Source: Flavobacteriaceae bacterium
GTDB lineage: Bacteria; Bacteroidota; Bacteroidia; Flavobacteriales; Flavobacteriaceae
DNA: 64,000 nt
NCBI GenBank assembly: GCA_947371275.1
Contig: CANBOV010000001.1
Location: forward strand, 18,182-82,181
Direction: 5' to 3'
The notes beneath the pieces were generated by a model. It was given only the letters and a program-made list of their open reading frames with translations. It did no database searches and was not told the DNA's origin. The stretch's first letter is position 1. Every line of letters starts with the position of its first letter. The translations under genes were made by a program, and so were the position numbers. Shown piece by piece: positions 1 through 10,763 of the stretch.

Positions 1-697
1 GATGATTTTTAGAAATCAAATAACCTGTACTGTATAAATCACCCTTTAAGTTCAAAACTGGGTTAACAATCATATCATTAGAACCTCGATGGTATACTGT
101 AATATTTTGTGCAATTAAGTTTTGAGCTTCAATCCTACCATCCCCAAAATAAAAGTTGAAGTTTGCTGTATTTGTTTGACCTGATAAATAAAATCTAGAA
201 ACATTATTATTGCTTACTGTCAACGATTGATTATTGACTTCCATAACAAAATCCCCTATTCCAGCACCTTTTTCTCCATCTGCATCTTTATCCAAAGAAA
301 TCAAAGTTAAGTTAGGAAAAGTTAAAACTCCATTTGAACTTATTTTTCGATCGGTTTTTGAGTAAACCTCTTCTAACTCAGGCGTGGTAACTAAAACCTT
401 AGTTGTCCCATAAGACCTAACCCAATTACAACTCGTTCTATCTTTAAAAATAAGTTGGTCCCCATTTTGAGTGACTTCAATATTATCTATAAAATTTTCC
501 CCTGCCTCAACTTGAATTTTATAATCAATCCCTTGTGTAATTACAACCTCAATCCCTTTATAAACTTTTATCTTTTTAAAGTTAGTAACAGTAACTTCTT
601 TGACAATTATAGCACCTGAACTTTCTACACATTCACTTGGTCTATCACAAGAATTAATAATTAAACCTACTACTAACAAACACAAATACTTTTTCAT
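1..697 (-). CDS. Head GIN domain / DUF2807-like lipoprotein, C-terminus cut by window edge
   Basis: Reverse-strand translation from ATG at 697: MKKYLCLLVVGLIINSCDRPSECVESSGAIIVKEVTVTNFKKIKVYKGIEVVITQG..., open to the window edge; lipobox-like signal peptide. Confidence 0.75.
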   Translation of the reverse strand, partial: MKKYLCLLVVGLIINSCDRPSECVESSGAIIVKEVTVTNFKKIKVYKGIEVVITQGIDYKIQVEAGENFIDNIEVTQNGDQLIFKDRTSCNWVRSYGTTKVLVTTPELEEVYSKTDRKISSNGVLTFPNLTLISLDKDADGEKGAGIGDFVMEVNNQSLTVSNNNVSRFYLSGQTNTANFNFYFGDGRIEAQNLIAQNITVYHRGSNDMIVNPVLNLKGDLYSTGYLISKNH

Positions 698-706
698 ATC
701 CTTTAC

Positions 707-1795
707 TTATAATCTAACTCCTACTCCACACTCGATTGCTTCAGCTAAAAACATGTGTGTTTTAATTGAAAACTCTGAATAAACACTATTTGAAAAGTAA
801 TACTTCATTCCAATTCTATCGTAAATAGGCAGGTCCTGCTTAAACTTTCTATAAACATAATATCCCAATTGTGCTTCTAATGAGATATGATTTATAAATA
901 ATTCATGACCAACAAAAACACCAACACGTTTGTAATCAGTATTAGGAGCCACATTTTTTTCTGGGTATGCTATTGAATAATATCGTATATACTCTTTTAA
1001 TGAATTTGTCAAAAACAAATCAGTTCCCAATTGCAACGCTGATTTTCTACCTAGACGCTTGTCGACATAGAATCCAAGATGATAAAACACATATTGACCA
1101 CTTCTTATTATTGGACTTTCATTAACTCCGGTTCTAAAGACAAAATTATACTTTAGGGGTTCTCTATAAACTCTCTTAACCATCGTTGTATCATTCATCA
1201 CTAGCTTGTCATCGGTGAAATTATAATTCAAACCCACATTTAATAAATAGGTATTAATACCACTATTAGGAGACTTAAATCTTCCGTTAGAATAATGAGT
1301 AAACATTAATCCTGCATGAAAACCAAATGGTTTAAGTAGCTTTTGATTATCGTAACTAACTCCCAAATTTGTATTATCCATAACGCGGGTACCAAAAGCC
1401 TTATTTATACTATTTGTCACCTTGTTATAAGGATTTGTAGTAACCGCTATTCCTTGAGATATTCTTAATTGAAGATGACGGTTTAAAAAATAAAAATTAT
1501 AAAGTCCTCCAGCGGCATAACATACTCCTAATGGTTGACTCTTAAAATCCTGAAATAAAAAATACCCACCATAATCAGGGAAGTCATAAACCTTCTCCCA
1601 TTCTTGGGCGCCATGTGTTCTAGCCAAAAAACTCACCATTAAACCATCAGGATGACCATTTACCAAATTCAAAACATCATCACGATGAGGCAAAACATTC
1701 CCTCTCAAAACCGATGTTTCAATAGAAAAAGTATCCTTATGTTGACCAAAAACAACAGCAGAAAGCAATAAAATGAAACTAAAAAAAGACCTCAT
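707..1795 (-). CDS. Acyloxyacyl hydrolase / PagL-like lipid A deacylase family outer membrane protein
   Basis: ORF with signal peptide from internal Met (MRSFFSFILLLSAVVFGQ); HYSNGR motif typical of PagL family. Confidence 0.75.
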   Translation of the reverse strand: MRSFFSFILLLSAVVFGQHKDTFSIETSVLRGNVLPHRDDVLNLVNGHPDGLMVSFLARTHGAQEWEKVYDFPDYGGYFLFQDFKSQPLGVCYAAGGLYNFYFLNRHLQLRISQGIAVTTNPYNKVTNSINKAFGTRVMDNTNLGVSYDNQKLLKPFGFHAGLMFTHYSNGRFKSPNSGINTYLLNVGLNYNFTDDKLVMNDTTMVKRVYREPLKYNFVFRTGVNESPIIRSGQYVFYHLGFYVDKRLGRKSALQLGTDLFLTNSLKEYIRYYSIAYPEKNVAPNTDYKRVGVFVGHELFINHISLEAQLGYYVYRKFKQDLPIYDRIGMKYYFSNSVYSEFSIKTHMFLAEAIECGVGVRL

Positions 1796-1930
1796 CTGAA
1801 AAATTAAAAACGCACAAATATAAAAGAATATATTAAGGAGCAAATTGTTTCTCCTTATTTGTATTGCGCGAAGCATTTAATAAAACTATAGTATAACCAA
1901 CTACATTAAATAAAAAAAGAAACCGAGTAT

Positions 1931-2887
1931 TTAAAATACAGAAGATGCAATTGCCTTAATATTCTCGGCCTTTCCCATTGAATAATAATGTAAGACTGGA
2001 ATGCCGGCAGCTACTAATTCTTTACTTTGAGCAATACACCATTCAATCCCAATTTGTTTCACAACATCATTATCTTTAGCTTTTACTACGGCCATTATTA
2101 AATCGTCGGGCAACTCTATGCTAAATCGATGTGGAATCAAGTTCAACTGCTTCTTTGTAGCAATAGGTTTCAATCCTGGAATAATAGGAACCGTAATTCC
2201 CGCAGTTCTACATTTATCAACAAAATCAAAGAACTTTTTATTGTCAAAAAACATTTGAGTAATAATATAGTCAGCGCCATTTTTAATTTTTTCTTTCAAA
2301 AAATGAATATCACTATCTAAACTTGGTGCTTCCATGTGTTTTTCAGGATAACCAGCCACACCAATACAGAAATTTGTTTTTGCGGAATTCTTTAAATCTT
2401 CGTCTAAATAAATACCGTTATTTAAATTACTAATTTGTGTGACTAATTCACTTGCATATTCATTTCCCTCCTTTTCAGCATGAAAATAGGTCTCAGTTTT
2501 CAACGCATCACCACGCAGGGCAACCACATTATCAATCCCTAAGAAATCCAAATCGATTAAAAGGTTCTCTGTATCCTCTTTAGTAAATCCACCACACAAA
2601 ATATGCGGAATAGCATCTACATTATATTTGTTTTGAATTCCCGCACATATTCCAACTGTTCCTGGCCGTTTCTTAACAATCTTCTTTTGCAGCAAACCGC
2701 TTGGCAATTCTTTATATTCATATTCTTCACGATGGTAGGTTACATCTATAAACGGGGGAGTAAACTCCATTAATGGGTCTATACTATCAAATATAGATTG
2801 AATATTTTGCCCTTTTAATGGTGGCAATATTTCGAAAGAAAATAACGGTTTACCGTTTGCATTTTCTATATGTTGGGTTACTTTCAT
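1931..2887 (-). CDS. metF: Methylenetetrahydrofolate reductase
   Basis: FSFEILPPLKG, EYASELV, ADYIITQMFFDN motifs; downstream of metH. Confidence 0.95.
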   Translation of the reverse strand: MKVTQHIENANGKPLFSFEILPPLKGQNIQSIFDSIDPLMEFTPPFIDVTYHREEYEYKELPSGLLQKKIVKKRPGTVGICAGIQNKYNVDAIPHILCGGFTKEDTENLLIDLDFLGIDNVVALRGDALKTETYFHAEKEGNEYASELVTQISNLNNGIYLDEDLKNSAKTNFCIGVAGYPEKHMEAPSLDSDIHFLKEKIKNGADYIITQMFFDNKKFFDFVDKCRTAGITVPIIPGLKPIATKKQLNLIPHRFSIELPDDLIMAVVKAKDNDVVKQIGIEWCIAQSKELVAAGIPVLHYYSMGKAENIKAIASSVF

Positions 2888-2965
2888 AATTATAAGTCTT
2901 AAAGTTATAAAATCGAAAGTCGAAAGTCTTATTTAAACTTTTTGACCTTTGGTTTTATGACTAAT

Positions 2966-5629
2966 TTAATCTGCTATATTTGGTGCCAGCCATTTGTTAG
3001 CCAATTCGGTAGAAATCCCTCTACGTTTGGCGTAATCAATTACTTGATCTTCTTTAATTTTCCCCAATCCAAAATACTTACTTTCAGGATTAGCAAAATA
3101 ATAACCGGAAACCGATGCCGCTGGCCACATCGCCATATTTTCGGTTAATTGCACTCCGATTTCGTTTTCTACATTTAGCAATTTCCAAATGGTTGGCTTT
3201 TCTAAATGATCTGGACAAGCTGGATAACCTGGCGCTGGGCGAATTCCTTTATATTCTTCGTTAATCAAATCTTGATTACTCAAGCTTTCATCTGAAGCAT
3301 AGCCCCAAATTTCCTTTCGAACTTTTAAATGCAAATATTCCGCAAATGCTTCTGCAAATCGATCACCAAGTGCTTTAACTAAAATCGAATTATAATCGTC
3401 TAATTGCTTTTCAAATTCAGCCGCTTTTTCATCAACTCCAAATCCTGTTGTCACACAAAAACAGCCAATATAATCTTGTTTTCCCGAATCTTTTGGTGCA
3501 ATAAAATCCGCTAAAGCTATATTAGGTGCCCCAGCTGTTTTTTGAGATTGTTGCCGTAAAGTCAAAAGTTGAAGGTTGAAGGTTGAAAGTTGGATATCGT
3601 CATCATTTATTGTATTGGCCGGAAATATTCCTAAAATTCCTTTGGCGGTCAACCATTTGCGGTCAACGATTTGTTGTAGCATTTCTTGAGCATCTGCAAA
3701 TAACGTTGTGGCTTGCTCGCCAACTACTTCATCTGCTAAAATAGCCGGATATTTTCCATGCAATTCCCAAGATTGAAAGAAAGGAGTCCAATCTATAAAA
3801 TCTACTAATTCTGAAAGCTCCACTTCTACTTTTTGGGCTCCGATAAAATTAGGCTGAACTGGATTAAATTTGTCCCAATTCAATTGCAATTTATTTTTAC
3901 GAGCATCTTCAATAGACAAGAAATTTTTATCTCTACTTCTGCTCAAATAGCCTTCTCTTAATTTATCGTATTCCTCGCGTACTGATTTAGCATAAGCTAC
4001 TTTCGTCTCTGCTTGGAGCAAATTACTCGCAACCGTTACTGCCCGAGAAGCATCGTTTACATGAACCACCGTTTCTTTATATTCTGGTGCAATTTTTACT
4101 GCAGTGTGGGCTCGAGAAGTAGTTGCCCCACCAATCATTATTGGAATATTGATATTTAGTTTATCCATTTCTTTAGCGAGATAAACCATCTCATCTAATG
4201 ATGGTGTAATCAATCCACTAAGACCAATAATATCAACATTCTGATCAATTGCAGCTTTAATTATTTTTTCGGGCGGCACCATAACGCCCAGATCAATGAT
4301 TTCGAAATTGTTGCACCCTAAAACTACTGCTACAATATTTTTCCCGATATCGTGTACATCTCCTTTTACAGTGGCCATCAAAACTTTACCCGCAGATGAG
4401 GATTTTCCGTCCTTTTGAGCTTCGATGAATGGCAATAAATAGGCTACTGCCCTTTTCATTACGCGAGCTGATTTCACTACTTGCGGCAAAAACATTTTTC
4501 CGCTTCCAAACAAATCCCCCACAACATTCATCCCAGCCATCAAATTAATTTCGATGACATCAATTGCTTTATCAGACGCGGCTCGAGCCTCTTCCACATC
4601 TATTTCAATGAACTCATCAATTCCTTTCACTAATGAGTGTGTTAATCGATCTTGAACTGAACCGTTACGCCATTCTTGAATTAACTTTTCATTTACTTTA
4701 AAACCACCTTTGAAACTGTCTGCTAAATCCAGCAATCGCTCTGTAGCATCATCTCTCCTGTTTAACAAAACATCTTCAACATGTTCTAATAATATCGGGT
4801 CGATTTCATCGTATATCTCAAGCATTTCAGGATTTACAATTCCCATTGTCATTCCGTTCTTAATTGCGTGAAAAAGAAACGCAGAATGCATAGCTTCTCG
4901 CACTTTATCATTGCCGCGAAAGGAAAAGGAGACATTACTGACCCCTCCTGATATTCCGGCATTTGGAAGATTTTCACGGATCCATTTGGTTGCTCTAAAG
5001 AAATCTAAAGCGTTTAATTTATGCTCATCCATTCCTGTTGCCACTGGAAAAATATTTGGATCGAATATGATATCTTCGGCAGGAAAAAGCACTTCATTTA
5101 CTAGAATATCGTAACTTCTTTTACAAATTTCAATCCGTCTTTCGTAGGTATCCGCTTGCCCATCCTCATCAAAAGCCATTACAATAACGGCAGCCCCATA
5201 TCGTTTAATCAATTTGGCATGATGCATGAAGACATCTTTTCCTTCTTTAAGAGAAATCGAATTCACTATACCTTTTCCTTGAATGACTTTTAATCCTGCT
5301 TCAATAATCTCCCATTTGGAACTATCGATCATAACGGGAACACGCGCAATATCGGGTTCGGCAGCAATTAGATTTAAGAATTTGGTCATGGCATAAATAC
5401 CATCCAACATTCCTTCGTCCATATTGACATCTATAATTTGAGCTCCTCCTTCAACCTGTTCTCTCGCGACTGAAAGTGCTTCTTCATATTTCTCTTCTTT
5501 AATTAAACGTAAAAATTTACGCGATCCAGTAACATTTGTACGTTCACCAACGTTGATGAAATTAGATTCGGGCGTTACAATAAGTGGCTCCAAACCTGAT
5601 AATCGTAAATATTTAAATGCTGTCGCCAT
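2966..5629 (-). CDS. metH: Methionine synthase, pterin-binding/B12-binding/activation modules (split MetH C-terminal subunit)
   Basis: [27 protein letters not shown] (B12 DxHxxG), [15 protein letters not shown]-type activation domain. Confidence 0.95.
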   Translation of the reverse strand: MATAFKYLRLSGLEPLIVTPESNFINVGERTNVTGSRKFLRLIKEEKYEEALSVAREQVEGGAQIIDVNMDEGMLDGIYAMTKFLNLIAAEPDIARVPVMIDSSKWEIIEAGLKVIQGKGIVNSISLKEGKDVFMHHAKLIKRYGAAVIVMAFDEDGQADTYERRIEICKRSYDILVNEVLFPAEDIIFDPNIFPVATGMDEHKLNALDFFRATKWIRENLPNAGISGGVSNVSFSFRGNDKVREAMHSAFLFHAIKNGMTMGIVNPEMLEIYDEIDPILLEHVEDVLLNRRDDATERLLDLADSFKGGFKVNEKLIQEWRNGSVQDRLTHSLVKGIDEFIEIDVEEARAASDKAIDVIEINLMAGMNVVGDLFGSGKMFLPQVVKSARVMKRAVAYLLPFIEAQKDGKSSSAGKVLMATVKGDVHDIGKNIVAVVLGCNNFEIIDLGVMVPPEKIIKAAIDQNVDIIGLSGLITPSLDEMVYLAKEMDKLNINIPIMIGGATTSRAHTAVKIAPEYKETVVHVNDASRAVTVASNLLQAETKVAYAKSVREEYDKLREGYLSRSRDKNFLSIEDARKNKLQLNWDKFNPVQPNFIGAQKVEVELSELVDFIDWTPFFQSWELHGKYPAILADEVVGEQATTLFADAQEMLQQIVDRKWLTAKGILGIFPANTINDDDIQLSTFNLQLLTLRQQSQKTAGAPNIALADFIAPKDSGKQDYIGCFCVTTGFGVDEKAAEFEKQLDDYNSILVKALGDRFAEAFAEYLHLKVRKEIWGYASDESLSNQDLINEEYKGIRPAPGYPACPDHLEKPTIWKLLNVENEIGVQLTENMAMWPAASVSGYYFANPESKYFGLGKIKEDQVIDYAKRRGISTELANKWLAPNIAD

Positions 5630-6618
5630 TATATCTTTTCTAAAATTGTTCTTGGTCTAAAATCTTTTGCAACTTCGGCGATAGCCCTAATATGCTCTGG
5701 CGTAGTTCCGCAGCATCCTCCAATAATATTTACTAAATTATCTTGCAAATATTCTTTTATTAAGGCTTGCATTTCCATTGGAGTTTGATCGTATTGTCCG
5801 AAGGCATTTGGCAAACCTGCATTTGGATGAGCCGAAATATTCAATTGGGTATTCATTGCTAAACGTTTTAAATAAGGTTTTAATTGATCTGCACCCAAAG
5901 CGCAATTGAATCCGATACTTAACAACGGTATGTGCGCTATTGAAATTAAAAAAGCTTCTACCGTTTGACCAGAAAGTGTTCTTCCCGAAGCATCGGTAAT
6001 AGTTCCTGAAACCATTACAGGCATTTCAATATTACGCTCTTCTTTTACTTCTTCTATTGCAAATAATGCTGCTTTAGCATTAAGCGTATCAAAAATTGTT
6101 TCTACTAAAAGCACATCCACACCGCCGTCGATTAATGCGTTGACTTGCTGTTTATAAGCAAATCGTAAATCATCAAAAGTGACTGCACGAAATCCAGGAT
6201 CATTCACATCGGGAGACATTGAAGCAGTTCTATTGGTTGGACCTATAGAACCCGCAACAAATCTTGGCCGGTCTGTGAATTCATCTGCCACTTCTCGTGC
6301 GATTTTGGCTGATTCATAGTTTAATTCATAAACTAAATCTTCAAGGAAATAATCGGCCATTCCAATAGTCGTTCCCGAGAATGTGTTTGTTTCTACTATA
6401 TCAGCACCCGCTTGAAAATACAAACGATGTACCTCTTTCACTGCTTGGGGTTGCGTGATAGAAAGCAAATCGTTATTACCTTTTAGTGGATGTGAAAAAT
6501 CTTTAAACCTTTCACCACGAAAATCTTCTTCTGAGAAATTATTTCTTTGAAGCATAGTACCCATAGCACCGTCTAATACTAGAATTCTTTCGTTGATGGC
6601 ATCTTTAATTTTTGACAT
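5629..6618 (-). CDS. metH: Homocysteine S-methyltransferase (split MetH N-terminal subunit)
   Basis: [22 protein letters not shown] Zn motif; stop abuts start of the next ORF. Confidence 0.95.
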   Translation of the reverse strand: MSKIKDAINERILVLDGAMGTMLQRNNFSEEDFRGERFKDFSHPLKGNNDLLSITQPQAVKEVHRLYFQAGADIVETNTFSGTTIGMADYFLEDLVYELNYESAKIAREVADEFTDRPRFVAGSIGPTNRTASMSPDVNDPGFRAVTFDDLRFAYKQQVNALIDGGVDVLLVETIFDTLNAKAALFAIEEVKEERNIEMPVMVSGTITDASGRTLSGQTVEAFLISIAHIPLLSIGFNCALGADQLKPYLKRLAMNTQLNISAHPNAGLPNAFGQYDQTPMEMQALIKEYLQDNLVNIIGGCCGTTPEHIRAIAEVAKDFRPRTILEKI

Positions 6619-6773
6619 TTATTCTTCTTTACAAAAATTTATAAATAGTACCCTGCGATGAAATAAAAGCCTTCAGTTTAAAAGTTTAAATCTGTTGGAA
6701 ATATTTCCATCTGTAGCTCAGGAGCTCCTAAATTATAGTATGTGTTATCTTGAAAGTGAGAGGAATTCTCTGG

Positions 6774-6874
6774 GTTATCTGTTCTCAATTTAACGAGATA
6801 GAATGTAGCACCTTCTTTTGGCAAAGGGTTGCTAAGCTTTCAACGGGTCTATTCCCTCCAGCTTTCGTGATAAC
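6774..6874 (-). ncRNA. SAM-I (S-box) riboswitch
   Basis: Minus strand: GTTATCACGAAAGCTGGAGGGAATAGACCCGTTGAAAGCTTAGCAACCCTTTGCCAAAAGAAGGTGCTACATTC...GAGAACAGATAAC. S-box core GGAGGGA/CCC..GAA/GCAACC/GGTGCTA, P1 GTTATC/GATAAC; upstream of metH. Confidence 0.93.
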
Positions 6875-7015
6875 AAACAATACGATTATGAACGGCACAA
6901 AGTAAGAACATAGAAACGGGATTTGCAAGCAAATTAAAAAAATAAAAACCTACAACGTTTTAGTGCTACAAGTATTAGTGGATTATTATTGATTAATTTT
7001 ATAAATTACTGTTTC

Positions 7016-8116
7016 TTATAAACAAACAGTTTCTTTTATTTTTAATTTTTCGGAAATTTTTAGAATGTCTGTCAACACTCCTCGAGCGGTCACTTTTTTT
7101 CCAGCTCCAGCACCTTGAATTACTAATGGTATTTCACCATATGATTTTGTGTAAATTTCAATTAAATTATCAGCTCCTTTGAGTTGTCCAAGTGCCGAAC
7201 TTTTCGGCACTGATATTAGTTTAACTTCGAGTTGCCTAGTTTGCACATTTAGTTCGCCCACATAGCGCAACGCATGATTATCCACTTGGGTAATTTTGGC
7301 AATTTGGAATGGTTTGTCAAACAATTGTTTATTGACGGAATACTCAGTCTTACAATGATTTTCATTCAGATTGGGGAGCAAAAGGGATTCAATTTTAATA
7401 TCTGTGAATTCAAATTCTTGTTCGATTTCGCGTGCTAAAATCAATAATTTTCGGGCAACATCATTTCCGGATAAGTCTTCACGAGAGTCGGGTTCTGTCA
7501 ATCCAAAATTTTCAGCATCTACCAAAATTTTAGAAAACGGAATATCTTCATTGGAGAAACGATTAAAAATATAACTTAATGACCCAGAAAACACACCTCT
7601 TATTTTAATAATTTCTTCTCCCGAAAAATATAAATCACTTATTGTTTGAATAACTGGTAATCCAGCTCCAACATTGGTTTCATACAGGAAGGTTTTGCCA
7701 TTTTTATCGACATTTCTTCTGATTTCTCTGTAAAAATTGGTATCAAGTGTATTTGCTTTTTTATTAGCTGCAACAATATTGAATCCGTTTTGGATCAGCC
7801 GAATATAATTTTTGATGATATCTGAACTCGCTGTGGCATCAACCGCAATAAGGTTTTCTAATTCTTGTTCCTGCACATATTCGATAATATCTTCTATTCG
7901 AAATGGAATCGCCGATTGTGCAAAGTTAGCTTCCCATTGATTTTTGAGACCCTCTTTTTCGAAGAAAGCTAAAGTAGAATTGGTGATTATTGGAAATCGC
8001 AAATCAATATTTCTTTTTTCGAAAAAGAATTTTTGACTTTCAATTACTTGGTTTATCAATGTGCTTCCGATATTTCCGATTCCGAAAAGGACTATGTTTA
8101 TTCTAAGCGTTGACAT
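7016..8116 (-). CDS. hom: Homoserine dehydrogenase
   Basis: NIVLFGIGNIGSTL Rossmann, ANKKAN, GVFSGSLSYIFN motifs. Confidence 0.9.
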   Translation of the reverse strand: MSTLRINIVLFGIGNIGSTLINQVIESQKFFFEKRNIDLRFPIITNSTLAFFEKEGLKNQWEANFAQSAIPFRIEDIIEYVQEQELENLIAVDATASSDIIKNYIRLIQNGFNIVAANKKANTLDTNFYREIRRNVDKNGKTFLYETNVGAGLPVIQTISDLYFSGEEIIKIRGVFSGSLSYIFNRFSNEDIPFSKILVDAENFGLTEPDSREDLSGNDVARKLLILAREIEQEFEFTDIKIESLLLPNLNENHCKTEYSVNKQLFDKPFQIAKITQVDNHALRYVGELNVQTRQLEVKLISVPKSSALGQLKGADNLIEIYTKSYGEIPLVIQGAGAGKKVTARGVLTDILKISEKLKIKETVCL

Positions 8117-9104
8117 ATGCTTGTTGTTTTTGTTTGTTAAAAATTGGAGCTAAAATTTGAGCTAACTGTTCAAACTCGATTAAAAAAGCATCATGACCAT
8201 GAATGGAATTAATTTGGTAATAAAAAACATCTTCTTTAACAGCTTGCAATTGTTGATGTGTTTCGCGATTCTCATCGGGGGTGAAAAAATAGTCAGTATC
8301 AACGGCTATAACATGAATCGCCGCTTGGATAGTTTTGGCTACAACCAAAAAATCGCCTCTATCTCTCGTAATATCATTGGTTTTCAGTAAATGATTCATT
8401 AACTTATAGGCAGATAAACGAAAGCGATTTTTGAGTTTTATACCATGATTTACCAACCAATTTTCAATTTGAAAGATGGATAAATTATTGAACTTGTTTC
8501 TTTGAAATCTTTGGTTAAAGGATTGCGGTGTTCTGTACAATAACATGGCATGCAAGCGAGCATCAGCTATCGGGTCATCAGAGTTATTGAGAATTTGATC
8601 CTGTATCAATACATTAGCAATAACCCAGTCTGTGGCTTTCCAATCTGTCGCAATTGGAATTAAATTCTTAACCTTTTTAGGTTGTAAAACGGCCATTTCC
8701 CAGGCAACAGCTCCACCTAAACTACCTCCAATGATAGCAAAAACTTCTTCGATTTTCAAAAAGCGAAGGCCTTCCCAAAAAATACGTGCGATATCACGAA
8801 TGGTAAAATCATGATAGGCCGAAATCAGGTTGCCAAAAATATCATCGTATCCATTCCCAGGAATATTGAACGCAATCACCGTGAAATAATGCGTATCGAT
8901 GATTTTGTCTTCACCTATCAAATCGTTCCACCAGCCTGTTTCTCCTGTTACAGTTGAGTTTCCGGTCAAAGCATGATTCACTGCAACAACTGGTGCAGTG
9001 CCAATTGGCTGACCAAAAACCTGAAAGAATAACGGAATATAAGGTCTTTGTTTTCCGCTTTCTAAATTAAAATGGAATAAGTCTATTTTTTCTAAATTTT
9101 TCAT
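8103..9104 (-). CDS. metX: Alpha/beta hydrolase, homoserine O-acetyltransferase family
   Basis: NHALTGNS, GGSLGGAVAWE nucleophile elbow, HDAFL; between metY and hom, overlaps hom. Confidence 0.88.
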   Translation of the reverse strand: MKNLEKIDLFHFNLESGKQRPYIPLFFQVFGQPIGTAPVVAVNHALTGNSTVTGETGWWNDLIGEDKIIDTHYFTVIAFNIPGNGYDDIFGNLISAYHDFTIRDIARIFWEGLRFLKIEEVFAIIGGSLGGAVAWEMAVLQPKKVKNLIPIATDWKATDWVIANVLIQDQILNNSDDPIADARLHAMLLYRTPQSFNQRFQRNKFNNLSIFQIENWLVNHGIKLKNRFRLSAYKLMNHLLKTNDITRDRGDFLVVAKTIQAAIHVIAVDTDYFFTPDENRETHQQLQAVKEDVFYYQINSIHGHDAFLIEFEQLAQILAPIFNKQKQQAYVNA

Positions 9105-9184
9105 TTTTCTATTTTTTAAAAGACTGTCTAAAGCCGCGAAACTGAAGACAGTCTTAGCAAACAAACCTAACCAATGGTTTTCTT

Positions 9185-10477
9185 TTAAATTAATTGTGGG
9201 CTTTTTACAGTTACAAAAGCCGCTTTTAAATCCGCTTTTAAATCATCGATGTTTTCTAAACCAACAGACAGACGAATCAAATCTTTGGTAACACCTGTTG
9301 CTTCTTGTTCAGCATCAGATAACTGTTGATGTGTAGTGCTGGCTGGATGAATAATAAGTGACTTAGTATCTCCGATATTTGCTAATAATGAAAATAGTTT
9401 GGTAGTATCAGCTACTTTTTTAGCAGCTTCAAATCCTCCTTTTAATCCAAATGTTACTATTCCACTTTTACCTTCTGGCAAATATTCGTCGGCTAATACT
9501 TTGTATTTAGAGGTGGCCAAACCAGGATAATTTACCCATGCCACTTCTTCTTGTGTTTGCAACCATTGGGCTAAAGCCAATGCATTTTCGCTGTGTTTTT
9601 TGATTCTAATTTCCAAAGTTTCTAATCCTTGAATGGTTTGAAAAGCGTTAAACGGACTTAATGCTGCTCCGAAATCGCGTAAGCCTTCAATTCTTACTTT
9701 GGCAATAAATGAGGCAGCTCCTAGAACTTCGTAGTATTTTAATCCGTGATAACCTGCTGAGGGTTCTGTAAATTCAGGGAATTTTCCATTGCTCCAATCG
9801 AAGTTTCCAGCATCAATGATTACACCTCCTAATGAAGTTCCGTTTCCCGTGATATATTTAGTTAACGAATGAATGACAACGTCGGCACCATATTGAATTG
9901 GGTTTAGCAAAAAGGGTGTAGCGACGGTATTGTCAACAATAAAAGGCACTTTGAAAGCTTTGGCTTCTCTTGAAATCGCTTTCAAATCGAGCACATCTAA
10001 TTTTGGATTTCCTAAACTTTCTACGAAGAACGCTCTTGTGTTTTCTTTTGCCCCTTTTGTAAAGTTTTCGGGATTTGCTGGGTCAACGAAAGTTGTTGTT
10101 ATGCCTAATCTTGGCAAAGTAACTTTAAGCAAATTGTAGGTTCCTCCATATAAACTGTTCGATGCTACGATATGATCTCCAGCTTTTAGCAAAACCAAAA
10201 GTGTGGTAGCAATGGCTGAAGTACCTGAAGCGGTTACGACTGCTCCAATACCGCCTTCAAGGGCGGCTAAGCGTTGTTCCAAAATATCATTCGTTGGATT
10301 GTTCAGTCGTGTGTATATAAATCCAGCTTCGGCTAAACTAAAAAGATTGGCAGCATGGTCAGAATTATTAAACACATAGGATGTAGTTTGGTAAATTGGT
10401 ACCGCTCTGGTTCCTGCATTTTTAGTAACGTCGTGTCCCGCATGTAGTGCTTTAGTGGCAAATTTTTGTGTGCTCAT
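9185..10477 (-). CDS. metY: O-acetylhomoserine aminocarboxypropyltransferase (sulfhydrylase)
   Basis: TKALHAGHD, SLTKYITGNGTSLGGVIID PLP motif. Confidence 0.93.
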   Translation of the reverse strand: MSTQKFATKALHAGHDVTKNAGTRAVPIYQTTSYVFNNSDHAANLFSLAEAGFIYTRLNNPTNDILEQRLAALEGGIGAVVTASGTSAIATTLLVLLKAGDHIVASNSLYGGTYNLLKVTLPRLGITTTFVDPANPENFTKGAKENTRAFFVESLGNPKLDVLDLKAISREAKAFKVPFIVDNTVATPFLLNPIQYGADVVIHSLTKYITGNGTSLGGVIIDAGNFDWSNGKFPEFTEPSAGYHGLKYYEVLGAASFIAKVRIEGLRDFGAALSPFNAFQTIQGLETLEIRIKKHSENALALAQWLQTQEEVAWVNYPGLATSKYKVLADEYLPEGKSGIVTFGLKGGFEAAKKVADTTKLFSLLANIGDTKSLIIHPASTTHQQLSDAEQEATGVTKDLIRLSVGLENIDDLKADLKAAFVTVKSPQLI

Positions 10478-10516
10478 GATTTTAAGATTTAAGTTATTAG
10501 TATTACGATTTTTTAA

Positions 10517-10556
10517 AATAAAAAAGTCCCTTTGGATGGTTTACCAAAGGGACTTT
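10517..10556 (-). terminator. Attenuator terminator 2, upstream of metY
   Basis: Minus strand AAAGTCCCTTTGG-TAAACCAT-CCAAAGGGACTTTTTTATTTT, 13-bp stem plus U-tract, 5' of the metY start. Confidence 0.92.
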
Positions 10557-10578
10557 CAAGGTGTAGAGTAATCTACGT

Positions 10579-10674
10579 TTAAGGCTTCCACATTTGGCAA
10601 TAAGGTATAACGATGCAACAACACATCATGTGCATCATTTGGATCATCATCATATTATTTGCTGTTGTGTTCAT
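10579..10674 (-). CDS. Met/Cys-rich leader peptide 2: MNTTANNMMMIQMMHMMCCCIVIPYCQMWKP*
   Basis: 31-aa ORF with 9 Met (including start) and 4 Cys, clustered as MMMIQMMHMMCCC; followed by terminator 2; too short for the ORF track. Confidence 0.88.
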   Translation of the reverse strand: MNTTANNMMMIQMMHMMCCCIVIPYCQMWKP

Positions 10675-10708
10675 TTTTTTTCTAAAATTATGTTGAAATT
10701 ATTTCTAA

Positions 10709-10738
10709 TAAAAAAACCTCTGCCAATGGCAGAGGTTT
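10709..10738 (-). terminator. Attenuator terminator 1, between leader peptides 1 and 2
   Basis: Minus strand AAACCTCTGCCATTGGCAGAGGTTTTTTTATT. Confidence 0.92.
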
Positions 10739-10763
10739 CATTGTATATTTTAAATATTTAAAA

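Noticed and set aside
2129-2320. Small plus-strand ORF antisense to metF, and similar ORFs (e.g. 2942-3148, 4911-5114, 34528-34827, 49092-49595)
   Set aside because: Lies antisense to strongly supported conserved genes; no family motifs; expected chance ORFs.
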